DNA from: Amycolatopsis lurida
Lineage (GTDB): Bacteria > Actinomycetota > Actinomycetes > Mycobacteriales > Pseudonocardiaceae
Length of the DNA stretch: 64,000 nt
Direction: 5' to 3'
NCBI RefSeq assembly: GCF_900105055.1
Contig: NZ_FNTA01000002.1
Location: forward strand, 372,001 to 436,000
In this document: positions 17,175 to 26,168 of the stretch, piece after piece
Layout of the letters: every line of letters begins with the position of its first letter
Position numbering within the stretch: the first letter of the stretch is position 1
Translations under genes and position numbers: made by a program
Notes under the pieces: model-generated
What the model was told of the DNA's origin: nothing
Databases searched by the model: none
The model's input: only the letters and a program-made list of their open reading frames with translations

Positions 17175-18055
17175 CCAAGCTGGGATTCATCGGCCTGGGG
17201 ATCATGGGCGGGCCGATGGCGGGACATCTCGTCGCGGCCGGCCACGAGGTGAGCGGATTCGACACGAACGCCGACGCGCTCGCGAGGCTGGAAGCCGCGG
17301 GCGGCCGGGCCGCGAACGGGGTGACGGACGCCGTGGCGGACGCGGAGGTCGTCATCACCATGCTGCCGAACCACCCGCAGGTCGAGGCCGTCGTGCTCGC
17401 GGGAGGCGGGGTGCTGGAGTCGGCGAAACCGGGCACTCTGCTGATCGACATGAGCACCATCCGGCCGGAGACCTCCATCGAGGTGGCCGAGCGAGCGGCC
17501 GAACGGGAGATCCGGGTGCTGGACGCTCCCGTTTCCGGTGGACAGGCCGGGGCCGAGCAGGCTTCACTGTCCATTATGGCCGGTGGCGATGCCGAAGACT
17601 TCGCCGCGGCGCTCCCGATCCTGGAGTCGGTCGGCAAGACGATCGTCCACGTCGGGCCGCACGGTGCCGGCCAGGTCGTCAAGGCCGCGAACCAGCTGGT
17701 GGTCGGCGGAACCTATGCGCTGATCGCCGAGGCCATCGTGCTGCTCGAAGCCTCCGGCGTGGACGCCGGGGTCGGGCTGGACGTTCTCGCGGGCGGCCTC
17801 GCGGGCAGCCGGATCCTCGAACTGAAGCGGAAGTCCATGGTGGCGCGGGAATTCGCGCCGGGCTTCCGGATCGACCTGCACCACAAGGACATGGGTATCG
17901 CGCTCGCCGCCGCCAGGCAGGCCGAGGTCGCGCTGCCGCTCACCGGGCTGGTCGCCCAGCTCGTCGCCGCCGGACGGGCGATGGGCCACGGCTCGCTCGA
18001 TCACTCGGCGCTGCTGAAGGTCGTCGAAACGCTGTCCGGCGCCGGAAAGGAGTGA
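17171..18055 (+). CDS. glxR: 2-hydroxy-3-oxopropionate (tartronate semialdehyde) reductase
   Basis: A 294-residue beta-hydroxyacid dehydrogenase. The NAD(P)-binding motif GLGIMGGPMAGHL is at residues 7-19, the substrate motif DAPVSGGQAGAEQASL near 125 and the catalytic Lys in KAANQL near 175. The enzyme reduces tartronate semialdehyde to glycerate. ATGA overlap with hyi and a three-base gap to gcl show a tightly coupled operon. This completes a route from glyoxylate to glycerate. Confidence 0.95.
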   Translation: MTKLGFIGLGIMGGPMAGHLVAAGHEVSGFDTNADALARLEAAGGRAANGVTDAVADAEVVITMLPNHPQVEAVVLAGGGVLESAKPGTLLIDMSTIRPETSIEVAERAAEREIRVLDAPVSGGQAGAEQASLSIMAGGDAEDFAAALPILESVGKTIVHVGPHGAGQVVKAANQLVVGGTYALIAEAIVLLEASGVDAGVGLDVLAGGLAGSRILELKRKSMVAREFAPGFRIDLHHKDMGIALAAARQAEVALPLTGLVAQLVAAGRAMGHGSLDHSALLKVVETLSGAGKE

Positions 18056-18058
18056 GGA

Positions 18059-19753
18059 ATGCCCAGAATCCCCGCCATGCAGGCCGTCGTCGACGTCCTG
18101 GTCAGTGAGGGCGTCGACACCGCGTTCGGCTGCCCCGGTGCCGCGATCCTCCCGCTGTATCACGCGATGCAGGACAGCGGCATCGAGCATCTGATCGTGC
18201 GCCATGAAGAGGGCGCAACCCATATGGCCGACGGCTGGGCGAGGACCACCGGCAACGTCGGCGTCGCGATCGGCACCTCCGGGCCCGCCGGGACGAACAT
18301 GATCACCGGCCTCTACACCGCGCAGGCGGACTCGATCCCGATCCTGTGCATCACCGGGCAGGCCGACTCGCGGAAGCTGCACACCGAGGCGTTCCAGGCC
18401 GTCGACATCGTCGAGATCGCCAAGCCGGTGACGAAATGGGCCGTGCAGGTCAAGGAGGCGGCCCAGCTGCCGTGGGTGTTCCGGGAGGCGTTCCGGATCG
18501 CGCGGTCCGGCCGTCCGGGGCCGGTGCTGATCGACCTGCCGATCGACGTCCAGCGGCAGGAGATCGAGTGGGACTCCAGCATCGACTCGCCGCTGCCGGT
18601 CACCAGGGCGACGCCGTCACCGGCCAGGGTCGAACGAGCGCTGGACCTGCTGCTGGCCGCCGAACGGCCGCTGATCCTCGCCGGTGGCGGCGTGGTGCTC
18701 GGCGACGCGAGCGACCGGCTGCGCACCGCGGCCGAACTGCTCGGCGTCCCGGTCGGCGTGACGTTGATGGGCAAGGGGACCTTCCCCGAGGACCACGAAC
18801 TGTTCGCCGGCATGGCGGGTATCCAGACCTCGCAGCGCTGGGCGAACGCGGCCTTTCTCGAAGCGGATCTGGTGCTGGCGCTGGGCGCGCGGTTCGGCGA
18901 CCGGCACACCGGTGACCTCGACGTCTACCGCGGGAACCGGAAGTTCATCCACGTCGACATCGAGCCGACGCAACTGGGGAAGGTCTTCGGTCCGGACCTC
19001 GGCATCGTGTCGGACACGGGCGCCTTCCTGGACGCGCTGATCGAGGCGGCCTCGAAGCGTGCCCCGGCGCGGGATCGCGCGTGGCCGCGGCGGATCGGCG
19101 AGCTCAAGGAGAGCCTGCCGCGCCGCGAGGACTTCGAGGACACGCCGATCAAGGCACCCCGGGTCTTCAAGGAGATCAACGAGTTCTACGGCGAGGACGT
19201 CTACTTCGTCACCGCGATCGGGCTCTACCAGATCTGGTCCGGGCAGTTCCAGCGCGCGCACAAGCCGCGGCACTATCAGGTGTGCGGCCAGGCCGGACCC
19301 CTCGGCTGGGAGATCCCGGCGGCGATCGGGGTCAAGAAGGCGAAACCGGACGCCGAGGTCGTCGGCGTCGTCGGGGACTACTCGTTCCAGTTCCTGGTCG
19401 AGGAGCTGGCGGTCGCCGCGCAGTACGACGTCGGGTTCGTGCTGATCATGCTGAACAACGAATACCTCGGGCTCATCCGGCAGGCCGAGACCGGCTACGA
19501 GATGAACTTCGAGGTCGACATCCACTACGACAAGATCGGCACGGACAACGTGAAGGTCATGGAGGCCTACGGCTGCTCCGGCACCCGCGTCACCGAGCCG
19601 GGTGAGATCCGGACGTCGCTGGAGTGGGCGCGCAAGGAGGCCGAGCGGACGTCGCGGCCGGTGCTGGTGGAGATCATGATCGAACGCGAAGGGAACGCCG
19701 CGATGGGCAAGGCACTCGACAGCGTCGTCGAGTTCGAACCGATCGCGGGCTGA
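18059..19753 (+). CDS. gcl: Glyoxylate carboligase-like thiamine-diphosphate enzyme
   Basis: A 564-residue ThDP enzyme closely similar in layout to glyoxylate carboligase: AFGCPGAAILPLYHAM, GTSGPAGTNMITGLYTAQADSIPILCITGQ, and GDYSFQFLVEELAVAAQYDVGF, which leads to the metal-binding NNEYLG. The reaction joins two glyoxylates to tartronate semialdehyde with loss of CO2. One position stands out: RHEEGATHMADG has Glu50 where the studied E. coli enzyme has Val51 in place of the ThDP-activating Glu. So this protein has kept or regained the ordinary catalytic Glu. It may still be a carboligase with altered kinetics, or use a different 2-oxoacid. It is the last gene of the operon, closed by a strong hairpin. 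Confidence 0.9.
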   Translation: MPRIPAMQAVVDVLVSEGVDTAFGCPGAAILPLYHAMQDSGIEHLIVRHEEGATHMADGWARTTGNVGVAIGTSGPAGTNMITGLYTAQADSIPILCITGQADSRKLHTEAFQAVDIVEIAKPVTKWAVQVKEAAQLPWVFREAFRIARSGRPGPVLIDLPIDVQRQEIEWDSSIDSPLPVTRATPSPARVERALDLLLAAERPLILAGGGVVLGDASDRLRTAAELLGVPVGVTLMGKGTFPEDHELFAGMAGIQTSQRWANAAFLEADLVLALGARFGDRHTGDLDVYRGNRKFIHVDIEPTQLGKVFGPDLGIVSDTGAFLDALIEAASKRAPARDRAWPRRIGELKESLPRREDFEDTPIKAPRVFKEINEFYGEDVYFVTAIGLYQIWSGQFQRAHKPRHYQVCGQAGPLGWEIPAAIGVKKAKPDAEVVGVVGDYSFQFLVEELAVAAQYDVGFVLIMLNNEYLGLIRQAETGYEMNFEVDIHYDKIGTDNVKVMEAYGCSGTRVTEPGEIRTSLEWARKEAERTSRPVLVEIMIEREGNAAMGKALDSVVEFEPIAG

Positions 19754-19754
19754 C

Positions 19755-19791
19755 GACGGTGTCCCGGCGGCCCGACCGCCGGGACACCGTC
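19755..19791 (+). terminator. Terminator of the hyi-glxR-gcl operon
   Basis: A perfect 16-bp stem beginning GACGGTGTCC with loop CCCGA, starting one base past the gcl stop. It also ends the facing PPOX gene and can serve both strands. Confidence 0.85.
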
Positions 19792-19797
19792 ATCCGG

Positions 19798-20226
19798 TCA
19801 GGCCTTGCTCTGGTCGTTGCTCAGCCACTTCTCCGGCCGGACGCGGACCAGCACGGAGTTGTCGCTGAGCGCGCCGTCGACGTACTTCGTGCCCTCGTCG
19901 CCGGGCAGGTAGCGCTGCGCGATCTTCAGCGCCTGCTCCCTGGTCGGCGGCGCGTCGTTGGCGACGACCGGACCCTCGGCCGTCACGTACTTGTAGGGGA
20001 AGGTCTCCGTCTGCGCGACCAGGCTGAGCCTGCCGGCCTTCTTGATCGCCTTGTCCTTGACCGAGCCGCGATCCATCCAGATCAGCAGCTCGCCACCGGG
20101 CTCGTAGTCGTACCAGACCGGCACGGCCAGCGGGGCCCGGCCTTCCCGCTCCACGGCCAAGACCCCGATGTGGACCTCGCTCAGGAAGGCTTCCCGTTCT
20201 TCGGCGGTCATGACGAAAGACGACAT
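19798..20226 (-). CDS. Pyridoxamine 5'-phosphate oxidase family protein (flavin split barrel)
   Basis: A 142-residue PPOX-type protein. The start MTAEEREAFLSEVHIGVLAV, the strand pair PLAVPVWYDYEPGGELLIWM and the later RLSLVAQTE are typical of small F420- or flavin-dependent split-barrel proteins of actinobacteria. The exact cofactor and substrate are unknown. It converges on gcl with a shared hairpin in between. Likely a single-gene transcript. Confidence 0.88.
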   Translation of the reverse strand: MSSFVMTAEEREAFLSEVHIGVLAVEREGRAPLAVPVWYDYEPGGELLIWMDRGSVKDKAIKKAGRLSLVAQTETFPYKYVTAEGPVVANDAPPTREQALKIAQRYLPGDEGTKYVDGALSDNSVLVRVRPEKWLSNDQSKA

Positions 20227-20303
20227 CCGTGTCTCGCTTCTCTCGGTTGGTGAGCTACGAGAAGCGATAACGCGGCCGGTCTTCGGGACATTCCGGGCGC
20301 TCG

Positions 20304-20353
20304 GCCTCGTGAGTGGTAAGGACGGTTAGAACCGTCCTTACCACTCACGAGGC
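20304..20353. repeat. Palindromic element, family B, perfect copy
   Basis: A perfect 24-bp inverted repeat, beginning GCCTCGTGAG and centred on GGTT-AG-AACC, with a loop of only two bases. It starts one base past the stop of the minus-strand transglycosylase gene. It is the partner of the copy at 7026-7075. Confidence 0.85.
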
Positions 20354-20354
20354 G

Positions 20355-21548
20355 TTACGGGGTCGGGGAAGCGGTCGTGCTGGTCGGGCTCGTCTCACCG
20401 GTGTTCTCGGCCGGGGTCGAGGCCGGCGGCGCGGAAGACGTGCTGGATGGAGGGGGCGTCGTCGAGGACGGAGGCGTGCTCGAAGGCGGCGTCGACGAGG
20501 GAGGCGTCGACGAAGGCGGGGTGCTGGTCGGCTTCGAGGGCGACGTGCTGCTCGGCGGTGTGGTGCTGCTCGGCGGGAGCGACGTGCCGGGCTGCGAGGT
20601 CGGCGGCGGCGTGGTCGTGCCGGGCGGGGGAGCGCCGGGCAGGGTCGGCACCGGCACTTCGCCGCCGGGCGTACCCGCGGCGACGTCCGGGGAGTCGGGA
20701 GCGCCGACGGGCACCTGGCTGTCCGGCGTGGTCGCGACGCCGCCACGGTAGGCGACCGCCCATCGGATCACCGTGTCCACATAGGACAGTGAGTGGTTGT
20801 AGCGGTACACGGCAACGCGCTGGGTCTGCTCCGACGTCAGGTCGACGCCTCCAGAGCAGAGGTACCGGCCCGAGGCCAGCGTCGCGTCGTAGATGTTGTT
20901 CGGGTTCGACTCGCCGTCGCCATTGCCGTCGGAGGCGTAGCCCTTCCACGTCGACGGGATGAACTGCGTCGGGCCGACGGCGCGATCCCAGACCGTATCG
21001 CCGTCGTACTTGCCGCCGTCGGTATCGGAGATCGCGGCGAACGGCCCGGCGCCGTTGAGCTGCGGGCCGAGGATCGGTTCGAGCGTGTTGCCCTTCGCGT
21101 CGACGTAGCCGCCGCGCGCGTGGTTGGACTCGATGCGGCCGATGCTGGCGATGAGCGCCCAGTCGATGTGGCAGCCGGGCAGTTCCTTCGCGAGGATGTC
21201 GGCCGCGTTCTTGTAGGCCTTCATCATGCTGGCGGGGATGCCGAGCGCGCCCGACGGCGCGAACGCGCCGCCGACGTTGCCGCTGTGACCGGGGACGGTC
21301 AGCGGGTCCGGCGTGGGCGGCTGGGGGAGGCTGCCGTCGACGGCGATCTCCGGGACCGTTCCCGCAGGCGGTTGCCAGGCCGCGGCCTGGTTCTGCGGTG
21401 CGGCCGGTTTCGGCGCGGCGACCGGGGCGTCCGGGCCCGCCGACGCGGTCACCGCGGGCAGGACGGCGAGTGCGCCACCGGCGAGCGCGAAGGCCGTCCG
21501 GTGCCGGGCGGACAACTTGTCCGTCTGTCGAGGGCGGTGCTTCGGCAT
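20355..21548 (-). CDS. Secreted lytic transglycosylase with Pro/Ser/Thr-rich tail
   Basis: A 397-residue exported protein. After a signal-type N-terminus (basic start, hydrophobic stretch to about residue 36) and a Pro/Ala-rich linker comes a transglycosylase domain: LIASIGRIESNHARGG with the catalytic Glu, GPTQFIPSTWKGYASDGNGDG, NPNNIYDATLASGRYLCSGG and VYRYNHSLSYVDTV. These enzymes cut peptidoglycan glycan strands. The last 130 residues are repeated PPSST-type units, a likely wall-spanning or disordered linker. The start is set at the ATG of MPKHRPRQTDK; longer reading to 21659 is not supported. A family-B palindrome follows the stop. Confidence 0.92.
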   Translation of the reverse strand: MPKHRPRQTDKLSARHRTAFALAGGALAVLPAVTASAGPDAPVAAPKPAAPQNQAAAWQPPAGTVPEIAVDGSLPQPPTPDPLTVPGHSGNVGGAFAPSGALGIPASMMKAYKNAADILAKELPGCHIDWALIASIGRIESNHARGGYVDAKGNTLEPILGPQLNGAGPFAAISDTDGGKYDGDTVWDRAVGPTQFIPSTWKGYASDGNGDGESNPNNIYDATLASGRYLCSGGVDLTSEQTQRVAVYRYNHSLSYVDTVIRWAVAYRGGVATTPDSQVPVGAPDSPDVAAGTPGGEVPVPTLPGAPPPGTTTPPPTSQPGTSLPPSSTTPPSSTSPSKPTSTPPSSTPPSSTPPSSTPPSSTTPPPSSTSSAPPASTPAENTGETSPTSTTASPTP

Positions 21549-21749
21549 GTTCTCTCCCGCTAGGTCGACTCCGGGCAAAACTATCCGATACAACCGAATT
21601 TGGGGGACGACGCAACGAAAAACCCGCGAACCTGTCGAGTTTTCGTCCGCCCGGCACAAGACCTTCGTAGTGAAGTTGTCAATTTCACGCTGAGTTCACC
21701 GAAACGTCAGCAGAATCCTCGACCGCTCCGCGGGGGTGGTCTGAACCGC

Positions 21750-21783
21750 GTGCAAAGATACCTTTGCACAATCTCCTTTGCAC
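21750..21783. promoter_or_regulatory. GTGCAAAG/CTTTGCAC operator before the ArsR-like gene
   Basis: A perfect inverted repeat GTGCAAAG-ATAC-CTTTGCAC (21750-21769) plus a further CTTTGCAC half-site at 21776-21783, 14 bases on. It lies 16-50 bases upstream of the ATG and overlaps a probable promoter (TTGCAC, TAGCTT). Most likely the autoregulatory site of the following gene. The remaining gap 21549-21749 shows no gene. Confidence 0.6.
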
Positions 21784-21798
21784 GGCTAGCTTGGTGTC

Positions 21799-22377
21799 AT
21801 GACCGGTCCGCCTCCACCCGAAGAGATCGCCGACGCCGCCGTGCTGAAGGCGGTGATGCACCCGCTGCGCCGCCGGATCATGGAGGCGCTGGGCCGCGGA
21901 CCCGCGACGGCGACGAAGCTGGCCAAGGAACTGGGGGAGAGTTCGGGTGCGACCAGCTACCACCTGCGGGAACTGGCGAAGTACGACTTCGTCGACGAGG
22001 CGCCGGAACTCGCCCACGGCAAGGAGCGCTGGTGGCGGGCCCGGCCGCGCGACATCCGCTGGCCCCGGCACAGCGAGCAGAACGACGAGATGCGCGCCGT
22101 GTTCGACGAGGCCCAGCGCGCCGCGTTCACCGAGGACCTCGAACAGTTGGCGCGTTTCCTCGAGCGGCGCGGTGAGCTGGGCGAATGGGGTGACGCGCTG
22201 GTGTTCTCCCGCGGCTCGGTCCATCTGAACCTTGAAGAGCTCAAGGAGTTCTTCGACGAGTACCTGGACTTGTTGCGCCGCTATTGGCGGCCGGAACCCG
22301 GTCCGGACGCGCGGAAGGTGCTCGTGCGCTGGACGGCGTTCCCGGACGCCGACGGGGAGGTGGGGGAAGGGAAGTGA
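21799..22377 (+). CDS. ArsR-like winged-helix transcriptional regulator
   Basis: A 192-residue regulator. Residues 8-75 form an ArsR-type winged helix: LKAVMHPLRRRIMEALGRGP, TKLAKELGESSGATSYHLRELAKYDFV, with the wing segment GKERWWRA. The C-terminal half is helical and holds no cysteine metal site, so a metal ligand is unlikely. The dyads directly upstream suggest autoregulation. It ends 97 bases before the penicillin-acylase-like gene on the same strand and may control it, though that is inference. Confidence 0.92.
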   Translation: MTGPPPPEEIADAAVLKAVMHPLRRRIMEALGRGPATATKLAKELGESSGATSYHLRELAKYDFVDEAPELAHGKERWWRARPRDIRWPRHSEQNDEMRAVFDEAQRAAFTEDLEQLARFLERRGELGEWGDALVFSRGSVHLNLEELKEFFDEYLDLLRRYWRPEPGPDARKVLVRWTAFPDADGEVGEGK

Positions 22378-22415
22378 AAGACCGGTGGGAGAGCGGCCAC
22401 TCGACCACCGGTAAC

Positions 22416-22450
22416 GCGTCACCACGCCGGACGGCGTGTCTTCACGAACG
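22416..22450. repeat. 35-base hairpin-bearing repeat, copy 1
   Basis: GCGTCACCACGCC-GGAC-GGCGTG followed by TCTTCACGAACG. The same 35 bases, apart from a paired G/C to C/G swap in the loop, recur at 26169-26203. It lies 25-60 bases upstream of the acylase start. Confidence 0.7.
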
Positions 22451-22474
22451 ACTCCACGGACAAGGGGGAGCAGC

Positions 22475-24796
22475 ATGCTGCTCTGGAAGAGAATCGCGGC
22501 CGTCTGCGCCGCGGCGAGCCTGCTCGCGGCGGGGACCGCGGCGGCCGCGCAACCGCCGGACGGGGCATCCCGGCCGGACGCCACCATCCGCTACACCGAA
22601 TACGGTATCCCGCACATCGTCGCGAACAACTGGGTGAACCTGGGCTTCGGGCAGGGGTTCGCCGCGGCCAAGGACAACATCTGCGCGATCGCGGACGTCG
22701 CGGTCACGACGCGGGCCGAGCGTTCCCGCTGGCTGGGCCCCGACGCGCCGCCGACGAGCGGGGTGAGCCAGGCGAGCACGAACCTCGCGAGCGACCTGTA
22801 CTTCCAAGGCCTGAACGAAAGCGGGGTGATCGAGCGGCTCCTTTCGGCGCCCGCGCCGCGCGGGCCGTACCGGGAGGTCCGCGAACTGATCCGCGGGTAC
22901 GTCGAGGGGGTCAACAAGTACCTGCGCACCGGTGAGGTCACCGATCCGGCCTGCCGGGGCGCCGGCTGGCTGAAGCCGATCACCGAACTCGACGTCCACC
23001 GGCACGCCCACGCGGTCGGCATGATCTTCGGACAGGGCGGTGTCGCGGACTCGATCACCGCGTCACTGCCGGGTGCCCCGCCGGCGGGCGGCGGTACCGA
23101 ACAGATGCTCGGGGAGACCGGGATCGGCAGCAACGCGATCGCGATCGGCTCGGCCGCGTCGGCGAACGGACGTGGCGTCTCACTGGCCAACCCGCACCTG
23201 CCGTGGCAGCTGAGCGGGACCAGGCTGTGGCAGTCGCAGATGACGCTGCCGGGCAAGCTCGACGTCAGCGGGGCCGGTATCCCCGGCATTCCGCTCATGT
23301 GGCTGGGACACAACGAAACCGCCGCCTGGAGCGGGACCGCGACCGACACCACGCGTACGTACACGCTGTTCGAGCTGAAGCTCGTGCCCGGCTCGCCGAC
23401 GACGTACCTGGTCGACGGAAAGCCCGAGCGGATGCGCCGCCACGACGTAAGTGTCTTGTCGCGCAAGGCCGACGGCACTCTGGAGCGGATCGTACGTCCA
23501 CAGTGGACGACACGGTACGGCCCGGTGACGACCCGGCTCGGGCAGCGGGAACTGCCGTGGACGGCGTCGGCCGCGTTCGCCGTCGCGGACGCCAACGCCA
23601 CGAACCTCGGGATGACGAACTCGATGTTCGCGATCGCCCGCGGCCGGACGGCGCGGGAGATGATCGGCGCGGTCCGCGAGACCCAGGGGCTGCCGTGGAT
23701 GAACATCCTCGCCACCGACGACCGCGGCCGGGTGGAGTTCAGCCAGATCCACGGGGTCCCGCACGTCACCGACGAGAAGGCGGCGCGCTGCAATACCCCG
23801 CTGGGCAAGGAAATGTTCGAGGCCGACGGCGTCGCGGTGCTCGACGGCGCCACGACGGCCTGCGCGTGGGGCCGGGATCGCGACGCGCTGCGGCCTGGCG
23901 TCTTCGGGCCGTCCAGCCTGCCGAGCCTGAGCCGCACCGACTACGTGGCGAACTCGAACGACAGCTACTGGCTGCCCAATCCCGCGGTGCCGAAGACCGG
24001 TTTCCCTCGGATCGTGGGCCCGGTCCGCTACGAACAGAACATGCGGACGCGGGGCGGTTTCGTCGAGATCGCCGATCAGCTGAAGAAGGGCGGATTCACG
24101 GGGCAAGCGATGCGGGACCTGATGTTCTCGCACCGGGACCACGCCGCCGAACTCGTCCGGGCCGACGTCGTCACGATGTGCCGCACGATGCCGGGAATGG
24201 AGGCCGCGTGCGCCGCGCTGGCGGGCTGGGACGCCCGTTCGGACGCGGACAGCCGGGGCGCGCTGCTGTTCGACCGGTTCTGGGCACTCGTCGATCGCAG
24301 GGGACCGTCGATCTGGAAGGTCCCGTTCGACGTCAAGAATCCGGTCCACACGCCGAACACCCTCGACACGGGGAACGCGGCGATCCGCAAGGCGTTTTCC
24401 GATGCCGTCGCGGAGTTGCGAACGGCGAAGATCCCGCTCGACGCGCCGTACGGCGACAACCACCACGTCGTCCGTGACGGCCGGAAGATCCCGCTGGGCG
24501 GCGGAACCGCCGGACGTGGTGTCTACGACTCGCTGGGCGGGCCGTGGGATCCGGCCCGTGGCTACACCGAGTTCACGCACGGCGGGACGTACCTGCACGT
24601 CGTGGCGTTCAACGGGACCGGCTGTCCGGACACGACGACGCTGACGACCTACTCGCAGTCCGCGAACCCGAAGTCGGCGCACCACAGCGACCAGACGGAG
24701 CTGTACTCGCGCAAGCAGTGGGTCACCGAACGGTACTGCGAGAAGGACATCCTCGCGTCGCCGTCGCTGGAGGTCGTCCGGGTGAGCAGGCGATGA
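22475..24796 (+). CDS. Penicillin acylase family (N-terminal Ser hydrolase), secreted
   Basis: A 773-residue Ntn-hydrolase precursor. It has a signal peptide (about residues 1-27), an alpha-subunit region with GFGQGFAAAKDNICAIADV, a spacer, and the autoprocessing site GIGSNAIAIG with the presumed beta-chain Ser219. The rest is a beta-chain with NNHHVV-like DNHHVVRDG near the end. This order fits the aculeacin/AHL/penicillin amidase family, which removes acyl chains from amides. Substrate could be an antibiotic, an acyl-homoserine lactone or a lipopeptide. GGGGGAG precedes the ATG. The stop overlaps the start of the next hydrolase (ATGA). Confidence 0.93.
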   Translation: MLLWKRIAAVCAAASLLAAGTAAAAQPPDGASRPDATIRYTEYGIPHIVANNWVNLGFGQGFAAAKDNICAIADVAVTTRAERSRWLGPDAPPTSGVSQASTNLASDLYFQGLNESGVIERLLSAPAPRGPYREVRELIRGYVEGVNKYLRTGEVTDPACRGAGWLKPITELDVHRHAHAVGMIFGQGGVADSITASLPGAPPAGGGTEQMLGETGIGSNAIAIGSAASANGRGVSLANPHLPWQLSGTRLWQSQMTLPGKLDVSGAGIPGIPLMWLGHNETAAWSGTATDTTRTYTLFELKLVPGSPTTYLVDGKPERMRRHDVSVLSRKADGTLERIVRPQWTTRYGPVTTRLGQRELPWTASAAFAVADANATNLGMTNSMFAIARGRTAREMIGAVRETQGLPWMNILATDDRGRVEFSQIHGVPHVTDEKAARCNTPLGKEMFEADGVAVLDGATTACAWGRDRDALRPGVFGPSSLPSLSRTDYVANSNDSYWLPNPAVPKTGFPRIVGPVRYEQNMRTRGGFVEIADQLKKGGFTGQAMRDLMFSHRDHAAELVRADVVTMCRTMPGMEAACAALAGWDARSDADSRGALLFDRFWALVDRRGPSIWKVPFDVKNPVHTPNTLDTGNAAIRKAFSDAVAELRTAKIPLDAPYGDNHHVVRDGRKIPLGGGTAGRGVYDSLGGPWDPARGYTEFTHGGTYLHVVAFNGTGCPDTTTLTTYSQSANPKSAHHSDQTELYSRKQWVTERYCEKDILASPSLEVVRVSRR

Positions 24797-26118
24797 TCGC
24801 CGCGTTGCTCGCGGCCGTCGTGGCGGTCTCGTCACCGCTGCCCGCCGCGGCTCCGGACGGCGAAGTCTCGTTCACCAGCCACGGGGTCACCTTGCGGGGA
24901 ACGGTGGTCGCGCCGGAGGGCGGCGGCCCGGCGCCGGGCATCGTCATGGTGCACGGATCCGGCGAACACGACCGGGACGATTACCGGGCCGAGGCGGAAT
25001 CCTTCGCGAAGGCGGGGATCGCGACCCTGATCTACGACAAGCGGACCGAGGGTTATTCGCTGTTCGAGCGGGACTACTCGGTCCTGGCCGACGACGCTCT
25101 CGCCGCCGTCCAGGCGCTGCGGTCACGTCCGGGGGTGGATCCGGCCCGCGTCGGCGTGTGGGGTCTGAGCGAAGGAGGCTGGGTTGCGCCGCTGGCCGCG
25201 TCGAAATCGAAGGACGTCGCCTTCGTGGTCACGGTCGGAGCCAACGGGGTTTCGCCCGACCGCCAGCAGTCGTGGGCCTTCGAGACCTACCTGCGCCGCG
25301 GCGGGGTCACCGGTTCGATGGTGGACATGGTGTCGTCGACGAACATGCGCACCCTCGCGGGGGCGGGCGTGTTCCCCGAGGCCGGATACGACCCGGTCCC
25401 GGTGCTGGAGAAGGTGCGTCAGCCGGTGCTCGGTCTGTGGGGTGAACTGGATCGGCTCACCCCACCAGGCGAGGCCGTCCGGATCTTCCGGGAGACGCTG
25501 GACCGAGGCGGAAACCGGCAGTACACGCTGAAGGTGTTCCCGCAGGCCCAGCACGGGCTCCGGCGGACGACCGATGGTTTCGACAAGCTCGACGGGTTCG
25601 CTCCCGGCTACCTCGATCTCGTCGCGAACTGGGTGAACGGAGCGAAAGGAGGGCCGTCGGCCGACCCGCCACCGGTCCAGGCGAGCCAAAGCGCCGCGCT
25701 GGCACCGCTCGCCTGGTACGAGGCGCCTTGGGTGCAGATCGGGGTCTGGGCGTTGGCGTTGCTGGCGTTCGCGGCCTACCCGGTGACGGCGTTGTTCCGC
25801 CGTCGCAAGGAGGTTCCGCTCGCCAGGCCCGCACGCTGGCTGGCGGCGGCCGGCCTGCTCGGCACGGTGGGATTTCTCGTCTACTACGTCGTGCTGACGA
25901 CGGGGGCGGCGATGGCGCCGGGTCCGGTCCTTTTCGGACGGACGTTGCCGTGGCTCGCGTTGCAGCTGATCGCGGTCGGAGTTGTCGTCGCCGGCGCGGT
26001 GACCGCGGTTTCGTGGTGGCGGAAGAAGGAACGCGGGGGAGTACGGGTCGGCCTGCTGCTGGCCGGGACCGTGCTGTTCGTCCCGTGGGCCGTCCACTGG
26101 GGACTGCTGCTGCCGTGA
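24793..26118 (+). CDS. Exported alpha/beta hydrolase with C-terminal membrane helices
   Basis: A 441-residue protein. A short signal or anchor (residues 1-19) precedes a serine hydrolase domain with VMVHGSGEHDRDDY, the nucleophile Ser126 in GLSEGGW, an acid in GELDRLTPP and His in PQAQHGLR. From about residue 310 on there are four hydrophobic segments, so the enzyme is held in the membrane, probably with the catalytic part outside. It is translationally coupled to the penicillin-acylase-like gene, which suggests the two act on the same external compound. A strong hairpin follows. Confidence 0.88.
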   Translation: MIAALLAAVVAVSSPLPAAAPDGEVSFTSHGVTLRGTVVAPEGGGPAPGIVMVHGSGEHDRDDYRAEAESFAKAGIATLIYDKRTEGYSLFERDYSVLADDALAAVQALRSRPGVDPARVGVWGLSEGGWVAPLAASKSKDVAFVVTVGANGVSPDRQQSWAFETYLRRGGVTGSMVDMVSSTNMRTLAGAGVFPEAGYDPVPVLEKVRQPVLGLWGELDRLTPPGEAVRIFRETLDRGGNRQYTLKVFPQAQHGLRRTTDGFDKLDGFAPGYLDLVANWVNGAKGGPSADPPPVQASQSAALAPLAWYEAPWVQIGVWALALLAFAAYPVTALFRRRKEVPLARPARWLAAAGLLGTVGFLVYYVVLTTGAAMAPGPVLFGRTLPWLALQLIAVGVVVAGAVTAVSWWRKKERGGVRVGLLLAGTVLFVPWAVHWGLLLP

Positions 26119-26124
26119 AATGAG

Positions 26125-26156
26125 CCTGGGTGCCGGGCGGCCACCCGGCACCCAGG
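26125..26156 (+). terminator. Terminator after the acylase-hydrolase pair
   Basis: A perfect 13-bp stem CCTGGGTGCCGGG / CCCGGCACCCAGG with loop CGGCCA, seven bases past the hydrolase stop. Confidence 0.8.
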
Positions 26157-26168
26157 CGAGCGGAAGCC

